54,714 nt of DNA from Clostridium sp. CAG:768 (GTDB lineage Bacteria; Cyanobacteriota; Vampirovibrionia; Gastranaerophilales; Gastranaerophilaceae), in NCBI GenBank assembly GCA_000437435.1, contig FR899627.1, positions 224,210 to 278,923 on the forward strand, given 5' to 3'. Position numbers and translations under genes: made by a program. The notes below the pieces were generated by a model. The model saw only the letters and a program-made list of their open reading frames with translations, was not told the origin of the DNA and did no database searches. This document shows positions 1 to 7,394 of the stretch, one piece after another; position 1 is the first letter of the stretch; each line of letters opens with the position of its first letter.

Positions 1-1137
1 AAAGTTCGTGTATTGCTTGCTCAAGCACTATTCGGCAACCCTGATATTTTGTTACTTGACGAACCTACAAACCACTTGGATTTGAATACAATTTCTTGGC
101 TTGAAGAATTTTTAATCAATTTTCAAAACCTCGTAATCGTTGTATCACACGATAGAAAATTCTTGGATAATGTCTGCACACATATGGCAGATATTGATTA
201 CAAAAATATTCAGCTCTACACAGGTAACTACACATTCTGGTCACAAGCAAGCCAGTTGATTAAAAAACAAAAAGAAGAACAAAATAAGAAAACCGAAGAA
301 AAAATGGAAGAATTAAAAGCCTTTATTGCCCGTTTCAGTGCTAACGCATCAAAGGCAAAACAGGCTACATCAAGAAAAAATATGCTTGATAAATTGTCTT
401 TGGAAGAAATTAAACCATCATCAAGACAATACCCAAGAATTAGATTTACCTACAACAAAATCCCAGGTAAAGATGTTCTTCATGTAAAAAATTTATATAA
501 ATCTGTTGATGGAGAATTGCTGATTAAAAATTTAAGTTTTGAAATTAATCAAGGTGAAAAAGTCGCATTTATTGCACGTGATCCTTTTATAATTTCAAAT
601 CTTTTTGATATTTTGGAAGACCGCGTAAAACCTGACAGCGGAGAAGTTACATGGGGTGTTACAGCAACTCATTCATATTTCCCAAAAGACAATAACTTTT
701 ATTTTGAAAACAATCTTACAATTATGCAATGGCTTGCACAATATTCACCGGATCAGCATGTAAACTTTCTACGCGGATATTTGGGCAGAATGCTATTTTC
801 AGGCGATGATGCCGATAAAAAAGTAAACGTTTTATCAGGCGGAGAAAAGGTTAGATGTCTGTTTGCCAAAATGATGATAGCTGAAGCAAACGTAATGATT
901 TTTGATGAACCTACAAACCACCTTGATTTGGAAGCTATTACAGCATTAAACAACGCAATGATTGATTTCCCTGGTACAATCCTATTCACATCTCAAGATT
1001 ACCAATTAATCCAGACAGTTGCAGATAGAATAATCGAAATATCTCCAAAGGGTTACATCAATATGCGCAACAAATATGATGAATATTTGAAAAATCCTGT
1101 AGTAATCAAAAAACGTCAAGAAATCTACGGAGCATAA
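1..1137 (+). CDS. ABC-F family ATPase, 5' truncated
   Basis: The frame is open from the first base (K-V-R-V-L-L-A-Q), so the gene begins upstream and only the last 378 residues are present. The visible part holds the Walker B of the first nucleotide-binding domain (LLLDEPTNHLDL) and its H-loop (VVSHDRKFLDN). A charged linker of about 80 residues follows, then the second domain with signature LSGGEK and Walker B MIFDEPTNHLDLEAI. There are no membrane segments. ABC-F proteins act in the cytosol on ribosomes, in translation control or antibiotic protection. The linker and the 'WGV...YFPKDN' stretch look like the YbiT/YkpA branch. The second Walker A position reads FIARDPFIISNLFDIL and lacks the P-loop lysine. 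Family certain; exact role unknown. Confidence 0.93.
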   Translation, partial: KVRVLLAQALFGNPDILLLDEPTNHLDLNTISWLEEFLINFQNLVIVVSHDRKFLDNVCTHMADIDYKNIQLYTGNYTFWSQASQLIKKQKEEQNKKTEEKMEELKAFIARFSANASKAKQATSRKNMLDKLSLEEIKPSSRQYPRIRFTYNKIPGKDVLHVKNLYKSVDGELLIKNLSFEINQGEKVAFIARDPFIISNLFDILEDRVKPDSGEVTWGVTATHSYFPKDNNFYFENNLTIMQWLAQYSPDQHVNFLRGYLGRMLFSGDDADKKVNVLSGGEKVRCLFAKMMIAEANVMIFDEPTNHLDLEAITALNNAMIDFPGTILFTSQDYQLIQTVADRIIEISPKGYINMRNKYDEYLKNPVVIKKRQEIYGA

Positions 1138-1140
1138 AAA

Positions 1141-1395
1141 TTATTTATCTTTTTGAAATAATTTATCAAGACCCTTTGCAATTGCAAAGTGGATTACAGT
1201 TGCAATTCCTGCAAGATATGCTGATACTTTATGCACAGTCATCTTGTTTGCGAATTTTACACTCTTCATGCCAGTAACTCCACAGACAGTACCAAACCCC
1301 ATTGCAGTATAACCTGTATAAGATACAAGTTTTTTATGTAATTTTCTTTTATTATCATTTTGCACTACAGAAGAAGGAGAAATCGGCTCTATCAT
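1141..1395 (-). CDS. small hypothetical protein, 84 aa
   Basis: This 84-residue protein has two weakly hydrophobic stretches (about residues 28-45 and 58-75), so it may be membrane-associated. I do not recognise a family. Its ATG overlaps the TGA of the upstream gene as ATGA, and its Shine-Dalgarno (AAGGAGGAC) lies in the last codons of that gene. The two are almost certainly co-transcribed and translationally coupled. It ends 3 bases after the convergent ABC-F gene. Confidence 0.65.
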   Translation of the reverse strand: MIEPISPSSVVQNDNKRKLHKKLVSYTGYTAMGFGTVCGVTGMKSVKFANKMTVHKVSAYLAGIATVIHFAIAKGLDKLFQKDK

Positions 1396-2030
1396 TTGTC
1401 CTCCTTTTTAAAATCATTTTTTACATAAATTGTATATTTGTCTTGACCAAAATGTGAAAATGTAATTTTCCCGATTGACGAAGCTTTAAAAAGTCCACCT
1501 ACAGGAGAAATTTTTACACTTTGAGGCTGGAAAGAATATTTATGAAAATACTCTTTTGTATCATTCAGCAGTAAAAAATCTTTCTTTTTCAAAAAATGTT
1601 TTTTTACAGTGAGCTTTTTATCTTGGTTAAATTGAGAAATTTTTATTATTTTAGCATTTGGAAAAATCTCCTGAATTTGCTCATCTGTTAATTGTTTTTC
1701 TTCAAAATTTTTGCCGTTATAAACTAATTCATAAATCTTTAATTCAGCATTATGGCACGTAATCAAACGTCCATTAAATACAAATTCATAATCAGATCCA
1801 AGCATTGTAGGCTCGTTATTGTCAGAAAAAGAATAGATTGAATAGTTGCCAGTGCCTGTTGATGTTTTTTTAGATATTGAAATATCACCATCATTAGATT
1901 TGCCAATTGAAAAAAGATTACTCTTTGGCGAATAAAAAAGTTTTGTATTATTTAATACAGGTTCCATATCCCCTGCAAATACAGGTGAACACATTAATAA
2001 AATACCCAAAATAATTATTAAATTTTTCAT
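1392..2030 (-). CDS. exported hypothetical protein, 212 aa
   Basis: The N-terminus is a classical signal peptide (MKNLIIILGILLMCSPVFA, likely cleaved after AFA-G). The mature part is rich in beta-type, Lys/Ser/Asn-containing segments with no recognisable domain. An AGAGGAG Shine-Dalgarno lies upstream of the ATG. It is the first gene of a two-gene operon with the 84-residue protein that overlaps its stop. Probably periplasmic or surface-located; function unknown. Confidence 0.7.
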   Translation of the reverse strand: MKNLIIILGILLMCSPVFAGDMEPVLNNTKLFYSPKSNLFSIGKSNDGDISISKKTSTGTGNYSIYSFSDNNEPTMLGSDYEFVFNGRLITCHNAELKIYELVYNGKNFEEKQLTDEQIQEIFPNAKIIKISQFNQDKKLTVKKHFLKKKDFLLLNDTKEYFHKYSFQPQSVKISPVGGLFKASSIGKITFSHFGQDKYTIYVKNDFKKEDK

Positions 2031-2084
2031 AAACTCCTCTTTGTTTTTTATAATTATAATATTAATATAAAAATTTTAAAATTT

Positions 2085-2262
2085 ATGCAAGACCTAAGTG
2101 GTGGGTGAAGAGGCTACGCTCCTTCTTTAGTGCAGACAGTATAAGCATATCCAAAATCTAATATGTCTACATGCGTAGCATAAAAAAAAGGAGCCTAACT
2201 CTCCGATAAAAATTTTCAAACTGGTTTGAAAATCTCCACAGAGGAGAAAAAGCTCCATTGGA
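2085..2262. ncRNA. possible structured RNA or long hairpin region
   Basis: The 355-bp gap between two minus-strand genes holds no convincing coding frame, but nested inverted repeats are visible. GGAGC near 2190 pairs with GCTCC near 2252, TCTCC near 2200 pairs with GGAGA near 2242, and a perfect 9-bp hairpin (ATTTTCAAA / TTTGAAAAT around a CTGG loop) sits at about 2212-2233. A second pairing, CTCCTTCTTTAG with CTAAG...GAAG, lies at about 2094-2130. The strand is undetermined. I could not match it to 6S, SRP, RNase P or tmRNA. Confidence 0.3.
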
Positions 2263-2352
2263 ATTAAGAATAGCTGGAAGTATGAAAAAGATTTAATTAT
2301 ATTTAATATGGATTTACCGATTATGGCAATTACCCAATTGATTAATTTTTAT

Positions 2353-2378
2353 AAAAAAAATGACGGTCACCCGTCATT
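2353..2378 (-). terminator. rho-independent terminator of the TSCPD gene
   Basis: An 8-bp perfect stem (AATGACGG / CCGTCATT) around a 4-base loop is followed on the minus strand by a run of T. It lies a few bases beyond the stop of the TSCPD gene. Confidence 0.85.
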
Positions 2379-2385
2379 TCTTCTT

Positions 2386-2646
2386 TTATACTTTAGCTTT
2401 AAACTCACTCAAACATTTTGCCAGTTGATCAGGACAGCTTGTTGGTTTGTCACCGCATCTTATACCGGAAAATTTTGAGATTACATCATCAATTTTCATA
2501 CCTTTCACAAGCTGACTTATTCCAAGCAAATTACCAGGGCAACCGCCTAAGAAATTTACATCTGTAATAACTTCATCTTCATTTATTTTTACCTGCATTA
2601 ATTTACAGCAAGTACCTTGAGTATTGTATTGAATTACTTTTTCCAT
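2386..2646 (-). CDS. TSCPD domain protein (TIGR03905-like)
   Basis: A small 86-residue protein starting MEKVIQYNTQGTCCK. The cysteine pattern CC (residues 12-13), GGCPGN (about 43-48), GIRC and the closing TSCPDQLAKCL is diagnostic of the TSCPD domain, which also occurs at the end of some ribonucleotide reductases and as this stand-alone uncharacterised family. It probably binds a metal or Fe-S cluster; no reaction is known. I chose the ATG at 2646 because GGAG lies 8-9 bases upstream; the frame is open further 5' but has no initiation signal there. A strong terminator follows. Confidence 0.85.
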   Translation of the reverse strand: MEKVIQYNTQGTCCKLMQVKINEDEVITDVNFLGGCPGNLLGISQLVKGMKIDDVISKFSGIRCGDKPTSCPDQLAKCLSEFKAKV

Positions 2647-2728
2647 TTTCTTTTTCTCCAAAATAAGTTTACAATAATATTGTAGTATAAACATTGACAA
2701 AATAGCTTAGCATAATTAATATTCATAT

Positions 2729-3259
2729 ATGATTAAAAAAATAATTCTTATATTATGTATTTTATTAACTCTTCCAGCTTGCGCAGAAACTATTTTGACA
2801 GGCGGAATAGATTATAATGTCGATTCTGCAAGACAAGAGCTTTTGCAAGACGGGACAAAAAAATTAAGTCCGCATTTAATTTCTAAAAATATGATTGACA
2901 AAAACAATCATAAAAATTTGGAATATTTATTGACCGGTAATGTTGAACTGAAAGACAGAACTTTAGCATTCTTTTCTGATTCGACATATGCAGTTATGTA
3001 TGAAAATGATAAATACCACGTCTGGTACTACACAAACAGCGGTAATTTAATTTATGCAGAAGAAAAAAATCAATTGGATTACCCATATAAATCATACAAA
3101 TATGACACGTCAGGCAAATTGATTAACATGGGATTAAGAGTGTCAAAAGCAGAAACTTTTATTTATACCCCAAAAGGCAAATTAATTGCCCACTGGAAAG
3201 GTCAATATGCTTATGATGAAAACGGTAAAATAATTATGACACGAAGATACGCAAATTAA
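2729..3259 (+). CDS. exported protein with YD/MORN-like repeats
   Basis: A 176-residue protein with signal peptide MIKKIILILCILLTLPACA; the C after PA makes a lipoprotein possible. The second half has short 'Y.YD..GKLI' units (SYKYDTSGKLI, FIYTPKGKLI, YAYDENGKII) that resemble RHS/YD or YwqK-type beta repeats. No clear Shine-Dalgarno precedes the ATG. It lies divergent from the TSCPD gene and ends at a bidirectional terminator. Function unknown. Confidence 0.68.
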   Translation: MIKKIILILCILLTLPACAETILTGGIDYNVDSARQELLQDGTKKLSPHLISKNMIDKNNHKNLEYLLTGNVELKDRTLAFFSDSTYAVMYENDKYHVWYYTNSGNLIYAEEKNQLDYPYKSYKYDTSGKLINMGLRVSKAETFIYTPKGKLIAHWKGQYAYDENGKIIMTRRYAN

Positions 3260-3270
3260 GGAAACAAACA

Positions 3271-3299
3271 AAAGACCGAAAAATATTTTCGGTCTTTTC
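3271..3299. terminator. bidirectional terminator
   Basis: AAAGACCGAAAA pairs with TTTTCGGTCTTT around a 3-base loop, with T-rich tracts on both strands. It sits between two convergent genes and can serve both. Confidence 0.85.
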
Positions 3300-3323
3300 T
3301 ATATATTTTTTATTTTTTCTATT

Positions 3324-4187
3324 TTACTTTAAATTTGAAAAATAACTTTTGATTTTATCGACAAATGTAAATTTTTTAAACTCTTTAGACTTAACCGATT
3401 CAATCATAAAAGGTTCAGGCTGAATAGTTCTTGCAAACTTAATATCAGGTTCTCCAAAAAGCATTACATAAGAAGGTTTGTAACCTTGAGGGATATTCAA
3501 ATAATCTGATAGTTCAGGCATCATTAAAATACAAAACTCAACAAGTCCGCACCAACAAGTCCCAAGATTCATACTTTGAGCATACAATTCAAAATAACTC
3601 AAAGCAATAAACGGATCCACACTTTTGCAAGGAGCATTAAAAGGTGCAGATACAACAACCATATGCGGTGCTCCTCTGAATAGTATATCTTCGCCATCCA
3701 AAAATGCTTTTGTATAGCGACTCAATTTTTTAGCAATAACTTTTACAGGTTTTGTAGTCAGAGCCTCTTTTATTTTGCCGTTCACATGATCTCTAAATTC
3801 ATTCATTACTGAAATATCATCAATGAATGCAAAATGCAGTTTGTGAAAATTTACTCCGGTAGGAACATAATTAAGCATATCTTTTAATTTTTGCAATTTT
3901 TCCTGAGAAACATTTTCTTTTTTGTAATGTCTTACACTTCTGCGAGATTTGATTAAATTCAAAATCATTTCAGAATCTTGAGAATAAATTCTATCAGAAT
4001 TTTCAGGACGTTTATCACATACAGATAAAGCTCCAACAGGACATACAGCCAAGCAGTGCTGACATTTGAAACATTTTTTTTCATCTATCTCAGGCATTTG
4101 TTTATCATTAAATTTCAAAGCCTTTACTGAACAATCTCTAATACACTGACCACAATGGATACATTTGCTTTCATCAATTTCAAACAT
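3324..4187 (-). CDS. nitroreductase with N-terminal 2x[4Fe-4S] ferredoxin domain
   Basis: The first 60 residues hold two ferredoxin-type clusters (C-IHC-GQC-IRDC and C-FKC-QHC-LAVCP). From about residue 85 a nitroreductase/FMN domain follows (SRRSVRHYKKENV; GTCWCGL near the middle). Proteins of this fusion type (287 aa) are cytosolic FMN/Fe-S oxidoreductases of gut anaerobes and other anaerobes whose substrates are mostly unknown; electrons presumably pass from the clusters to FMN. The domains are certain, the substrate is not. Transcribed alone, divergent from the TolC-family gene. Confidence 0.88.
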   Translation of the reverse strand: MFEIDESKCIHCGQCIRDCSVKALKFNDKQMPEIDEKKCFKCQHCLAVCPVGALSVCDKRPENSDRIYSQDSEMILNLIKSRRSVRHYKKENVSQEKLQKLKDMLNYVPTGVNFHKLHFAFIDDISVMNEFRDHVNGKIKEALTTKPVKVIAKKLSRYTKAFLDGEDILFRGAPHMVVVSAPFNAPCKSVDPFIALSYFELYAQSMNLGTCWCGLVEFCILMMPELSDYLNIPQGYKPSYVMLFGEPDIKFARTIQPEPFMIESVKSKEFKKFTFVDKIKSYFSNLK

Positions 4188-4245
4188 AATAATTACCTTC
4201 CTACAAAATTTTTATACCTAATAATTATACATAAAATAAATTATC

Positions 4246-4274
4246 TTTACCCTGAAAAAAATTAATGATATACT
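4246..4274 (+). promoter_or_regulatory. sigma70-type promoter of the TolC-family gene
   Basis: TTTACC at 4246-4251 and TATACT at 4269-4274, separated by 17 bases, lie 25 bases upstream of the ATG. Confidence 0.55.
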
Positions 4275-4298
4275 TTTTGATACAGACAGGGATATTTT

Positions 4299-5606
4299 AT
4301 GAAAAAATTTTTGATTTCTATTTTAATATTATTAATTTGCCCCTCTTGTTTTGCACAGCAAGAATTGAAAAAAATCTCTTTGCAAGAAGCACTTGATATT
4401 GCTTTAGAAAATAATATTGATTATCAGGCTTCTAAAATGAACGTAGGAATTGCAGAAAATAAGGTTAAAGAATCAAACAGATTGCAAAATCCTGAAATTA
4501 ATGCATTCTTTAATATCGGAGACATCGCAAAAGGTAATCCTCAAATGGCAGGATTGTCAGAAAAAATAGAAATCGCAAAACGTGATGCAAGAAAAAAATT
4601 AGCTCAATCAAATTTAGAACTTACCAAACAAAATTTGGAATACACTGAATTTGATCTAAAAATGGACGTAAGAGAAGCTTATGTTAATTTAGTAGCTGCT
4701 AAAGAAATTTTAATTGTATTAGAACAAAGACGAAAACTTTTAAACGACTTGCTTGCTATTGCAAAAAAACGTGTTGCAGCAGGAGAAGTTGAAGAAATTG
4801 ATGTAATTCAAACAGAAATTGCACTAAATCAGCTTGTAATTCAAGTAAATACTCAAAAAGCAAACGTAAAAAGTGCAATGTATGATTTTAACAAAGCAAT
4901 TAATGTGAATAATAAATCATCAATAAAATACGATGCAGAAGATGATAATTTTTCGGATAAAGATGATTTCATAGCCCTTTTAAGCCCCAAACCAATGGAT
5001 AAATTGCCATCATTTGATGAAATTTCTCAAAATTCATTAAAAAACAGATATGACATAAAAATAGCTAAACAAGAAATTGATGTTGCTAAAAAAAATCTAA
5101 TATACGTAAGTCGTCAAAGAGTTCCTGATTTAGAGTTACAAGGCGGATATGGCTTTATGACAAAAGCTACAAGTGATTCAGGCGCTTTCACAAATGGTGC
5201 TTACGCAGCTGCTAATATTGTGAATATTCCACTATTTTATTCATACAAACCTGAAATTCAAAATGCAAAAATGCAAATTAATCAAGCTGAATTACACTAT
5301 ATGTCTGTACAAAATAAAGCTATGAACGATTTGCAAAGTGCTTATGAAAAATTTGTAACAGCAAAGATAAACTTAAATTACTATAACGACAATTTACTAA
5401 AAAATTCAAATGAATTAATAAAAGTCGCTAAAAAGAATTACTCAACAGGAAAATCAACTCTAACAACTCTTATCGTAATGGAACAATCATACAGATCAAT
5501 AGTTGCAGGGTATACTTATGCTCTTGCAGATTATTATAAATGCTGGATAGACTTTTTAAGAGAGGTTAATGTTGAAAACTTTGACCTCAGTGAAGAAAGT
5601 TTATAA
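4299..5606 (+). CDS. TolC-family outer membrane efflux protein
   Basis: Signal peptide MKKFLISILILLICPSCFA, then two outer-membrane-efflux repeats. Each begins with the family pattern (ISLQEALDIALENNIDYQA near residue 25; FDEISQNSLKNRYDIKIAKQEI near 250), with long heptad-rich helices between. At 435 residues it is of normal length. TolC-type trimers form the outer-membrane and periplasmic channel of tripartite efflux pumps or type I secretion. No inner-membrane pump or adaptor is adjacent, so its partner lies elsewhere. The adenine deaminase gene follows after 21 bases and may share its transcript. Confidence 0.9.
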   Translation: MKKFLISILILLICPSCFAQQELKKISLQEALDIALENNIDYQASKMNVGIAENKVKESNRLQNPEINAFFNIGDIAKGNPQMAGLSEKIEIAKRDARKKLAQSNLELTKQNLEYTEFDLKMDVREAYVNLVAAKEILIVLEQRRKLLNDLLAIAKKRVAAGEVEEIDVIQTEIALNQLVIQVNTQKANVKSAMYDFNKAINVNNKSSIKYDAEDDNFSDKDDFIALLSPKPMDKLPSFDEISQNSLKNRYDIKIAKQEIDVAKKNLIYVSRQRVPDLELQGGYGFMTKATSDSGAFTNGAYAAANIVNIPLFYSYKPEIQNAKMQINQAELHYMSVQNKAMNDLQSAYEKFVTAKINLNYYNDNLLKNSNELIKVAKKNYSTGKSTLTTLIVMEQSYRSIVAGYTYALADYYKCWIDFLREVNVENFDLSEESL

Positions 5607-5627
5607 AATAATAAAAAAAGGATAAAT

Positions 5628-7358
5628 ATGTCAGGACAAGAAAAATTAATTAAAATAGCTCGCGGGCTTGAAAAAGCAGACTTAGTAATAAAAAATGCAA
5701 ATATAATCAATGTACTATCAGAAGAAATTCACAAAGGTGATATTGCAATTTCTGACGGAGTAATTGCAGGTATTGGAGATGGATATGAAGGTAAAAAAGA
5801 AATTGACATAAACGGAGCCTACATATGCCCTGCATTTATTGACGGGCACGTTCATATCGAAAGTACAATGATGCTGCCTGATGAGTTTGCAAAAGCAGTT
5901 GTACCCTGCGGTACTACAACAGTTATAATCGATCCTCACGAAATTTCTAATGTTTTAGGATTACATGGCATAAGTTATATGCATGAAGCAGTTAAAAATT
6001 TACCGCTTAATGTCTATACAATGTTACCATCTTGTGTTCCTGCAACTCCTTATGAAACATCAGGATTTGATCTAAACAGTTATGATTTAGCTCTTTTAAT
6101 CGATAGTCCATGGGTTTTAGGAATTGCAGAAATGATGAATTATTCAGGACTTTTAAATCTTGATAAAAATGTTCTTGCAAAACTTGATCTTGCAAAATCA
6201 AAAGGTAAAAGAATTGACGGACACGCACCGTTTTTAAGCGGAAAAGATTTATGTGCCTATGTCGCAAGTGGCGTAAAATCTGATCACGAATGTACAAATC
6301 CTGAAGAAGCTATTGAAAAAATTCGTCTTGGTATGTATGTAATGATTAGAGAAGGGACAGCTGCAAAAGATTTAGACGCATTAATTCCAGTTTTGAAAGA
6401 AAAAAATACAAGAAAATGCATGTTTGTAACAGATGACAGACATCCAAAAGATTTACGTGTACATATTAATGATATGGTAAGACGTGCGGTAGATGCAGGT
6501 GTTGATGTAATAAAAGCAGTTCAAATCGGAAGTTTAAATACCGCAGAATATTTTGGCTTAAAAACTCAAGGTGCAATAGCACCAGGATACAAAGCTGATT
6601 TATTGATTCTGCCTGATTTAAAAACTTTCAAACCTGATATTGTAATAAAAGACGGGAAAATTGTTGCAGAAAACGGACAACTTTTAAAAGCTTTTACAAA
6701 ATTTGAAAAACCATCAGTAAGAAGTTCTATCAATGTTCGCTGGATTGAACAAAAAGATTTTGAAATAAAAGGAACATCTGAATATGTAAATACAATTGAA
6801 ATTGTACCTCATCAATTGATTACAAAATCATCAATATGTGAAGCGAAATTTGAAAATGAAAAATTATACAGCAATATTGATACAGATACATTAAAAATTA
6901 TTGTGATGGAGCGTCATAGAGCTACAGGCAATATTGGAAAAGGCTTTGTAAAAGGTTTTAATTTAAAATCAGGAGCAATAGCATCAACCGTTGCACATGA
7001 CTCTCACAACATGATAATTGTAGGTACAAACGATTTTGACATGTACACAGCAGCAGTAGAATTAGTAAAAATGCAAGGAGGAAAAGTCGTTGTAAATAAC
7101 GGAAAAGTTATTGCAAAACTACCACTTCCAATTGCCGGCTTAATTTCTGATAAAGATTTTGAATATATCATTAAACATTGTGATGATTTGAATAAAGCAG
7201 TAAAAGATTTAGGTTGCACACTAGACGATGCTTTTATGACAATGAGTTTCTTGTCATTACCTGTAATCCCTGAATTAAAAATTACTGATAAAGGTTTATT
7301 TAGTACAAAAAAATGGGATTTTGTAAAAATTAATCCGGAAAATGTTATTTGTAAATAA
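5628..7358 (+). CDS. ade: adenine deaminase
   Basis: The 576-residue protein has the amidohydrolase metal motif GHVHIES near residue 75, a second DPHEISNVLG near 103, DGHAPFLSGKDL near 199 and TDDRHP near 266. The C-terminal part carries VAHDSHNM near 451, as in the Ade family. It hydrolyses adenine to hypoxanthine and ammonia in purine salvage, in the cytosol with bound metal ions. An AAAGGA Shine-Dalgarno precedes the ATG. Family and length fit; confidence is high. Confidence 0.95.
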   Translation: MSGQEKLIKIARGLEKADLVIKNANIINVLSEEIHKGDIAISDGVIAGIGDGYEGKKEIDINGAYICPAFIDGHVHIESTMMLPDEFAKAVVPCGTTTVIIDPHEISNVLGLHGISYMHEAVKNLPLNVYTMLPSCVPATPYETSGFDLNSYDLALLIDSPWVLGIAEMMNYSGLLNLDKNVLAKLDLAKSKGKRIDGHAPFLSGKDLCAYVASGVKSDHECTNPEEAIEKIRLGMYVMIREGTAAKDLDALIPVLKEKNTRKCMFVTDDRHPKDLRVHINDMVRRAVDAGVDVIKAVQIGSLNTAEYFGLKTQGAIAPGYKADLLILPDLKTFKPDIVIKDGKIVAENGQLLKAFTKFEKPSVRSSINVRWIEQKDFEIKGTSEYVNTIEIVPHQLITKSSICEAKFENEKLYSNIDTDTLKIIVMERHRATGNIGKGFVKGFNLKSGAIASTVAHDSHNMIIVGTNDFDMYTAAVELVKMQGGKVVVNNGKVIAKLPLPIAGLISDKDFEYIIKHCDDLNKAVKDLGCTLDDAFMTMSFLSLPVIPELKITDKGLFSTKKWDFVKINPENVICK

Positions 7359-7360
7359 TA

Positions 7361-7391
7361 AAAAAGCCACCTGATAATAGGTGGCTTTTTT
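7361..7391. terminator. bidirectional terminator between ade and the adhesin
   Basis: GCCACCT (7366-7372) pairs with AGGTGGC (7379-7385) around a 6-base loop. A-run before and T-run after allow use by both convergent genes. Confidence 0.9.
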
Positions 7392-7394
7392 TAT

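Noticed and set aside
2094..2130. Fourth copy of the leader RNA (shares the string AAGTGGTG)
   Set aside because: The match ends after about eight bases; the CTCTTGC/GCAAGGAG arms are absent.
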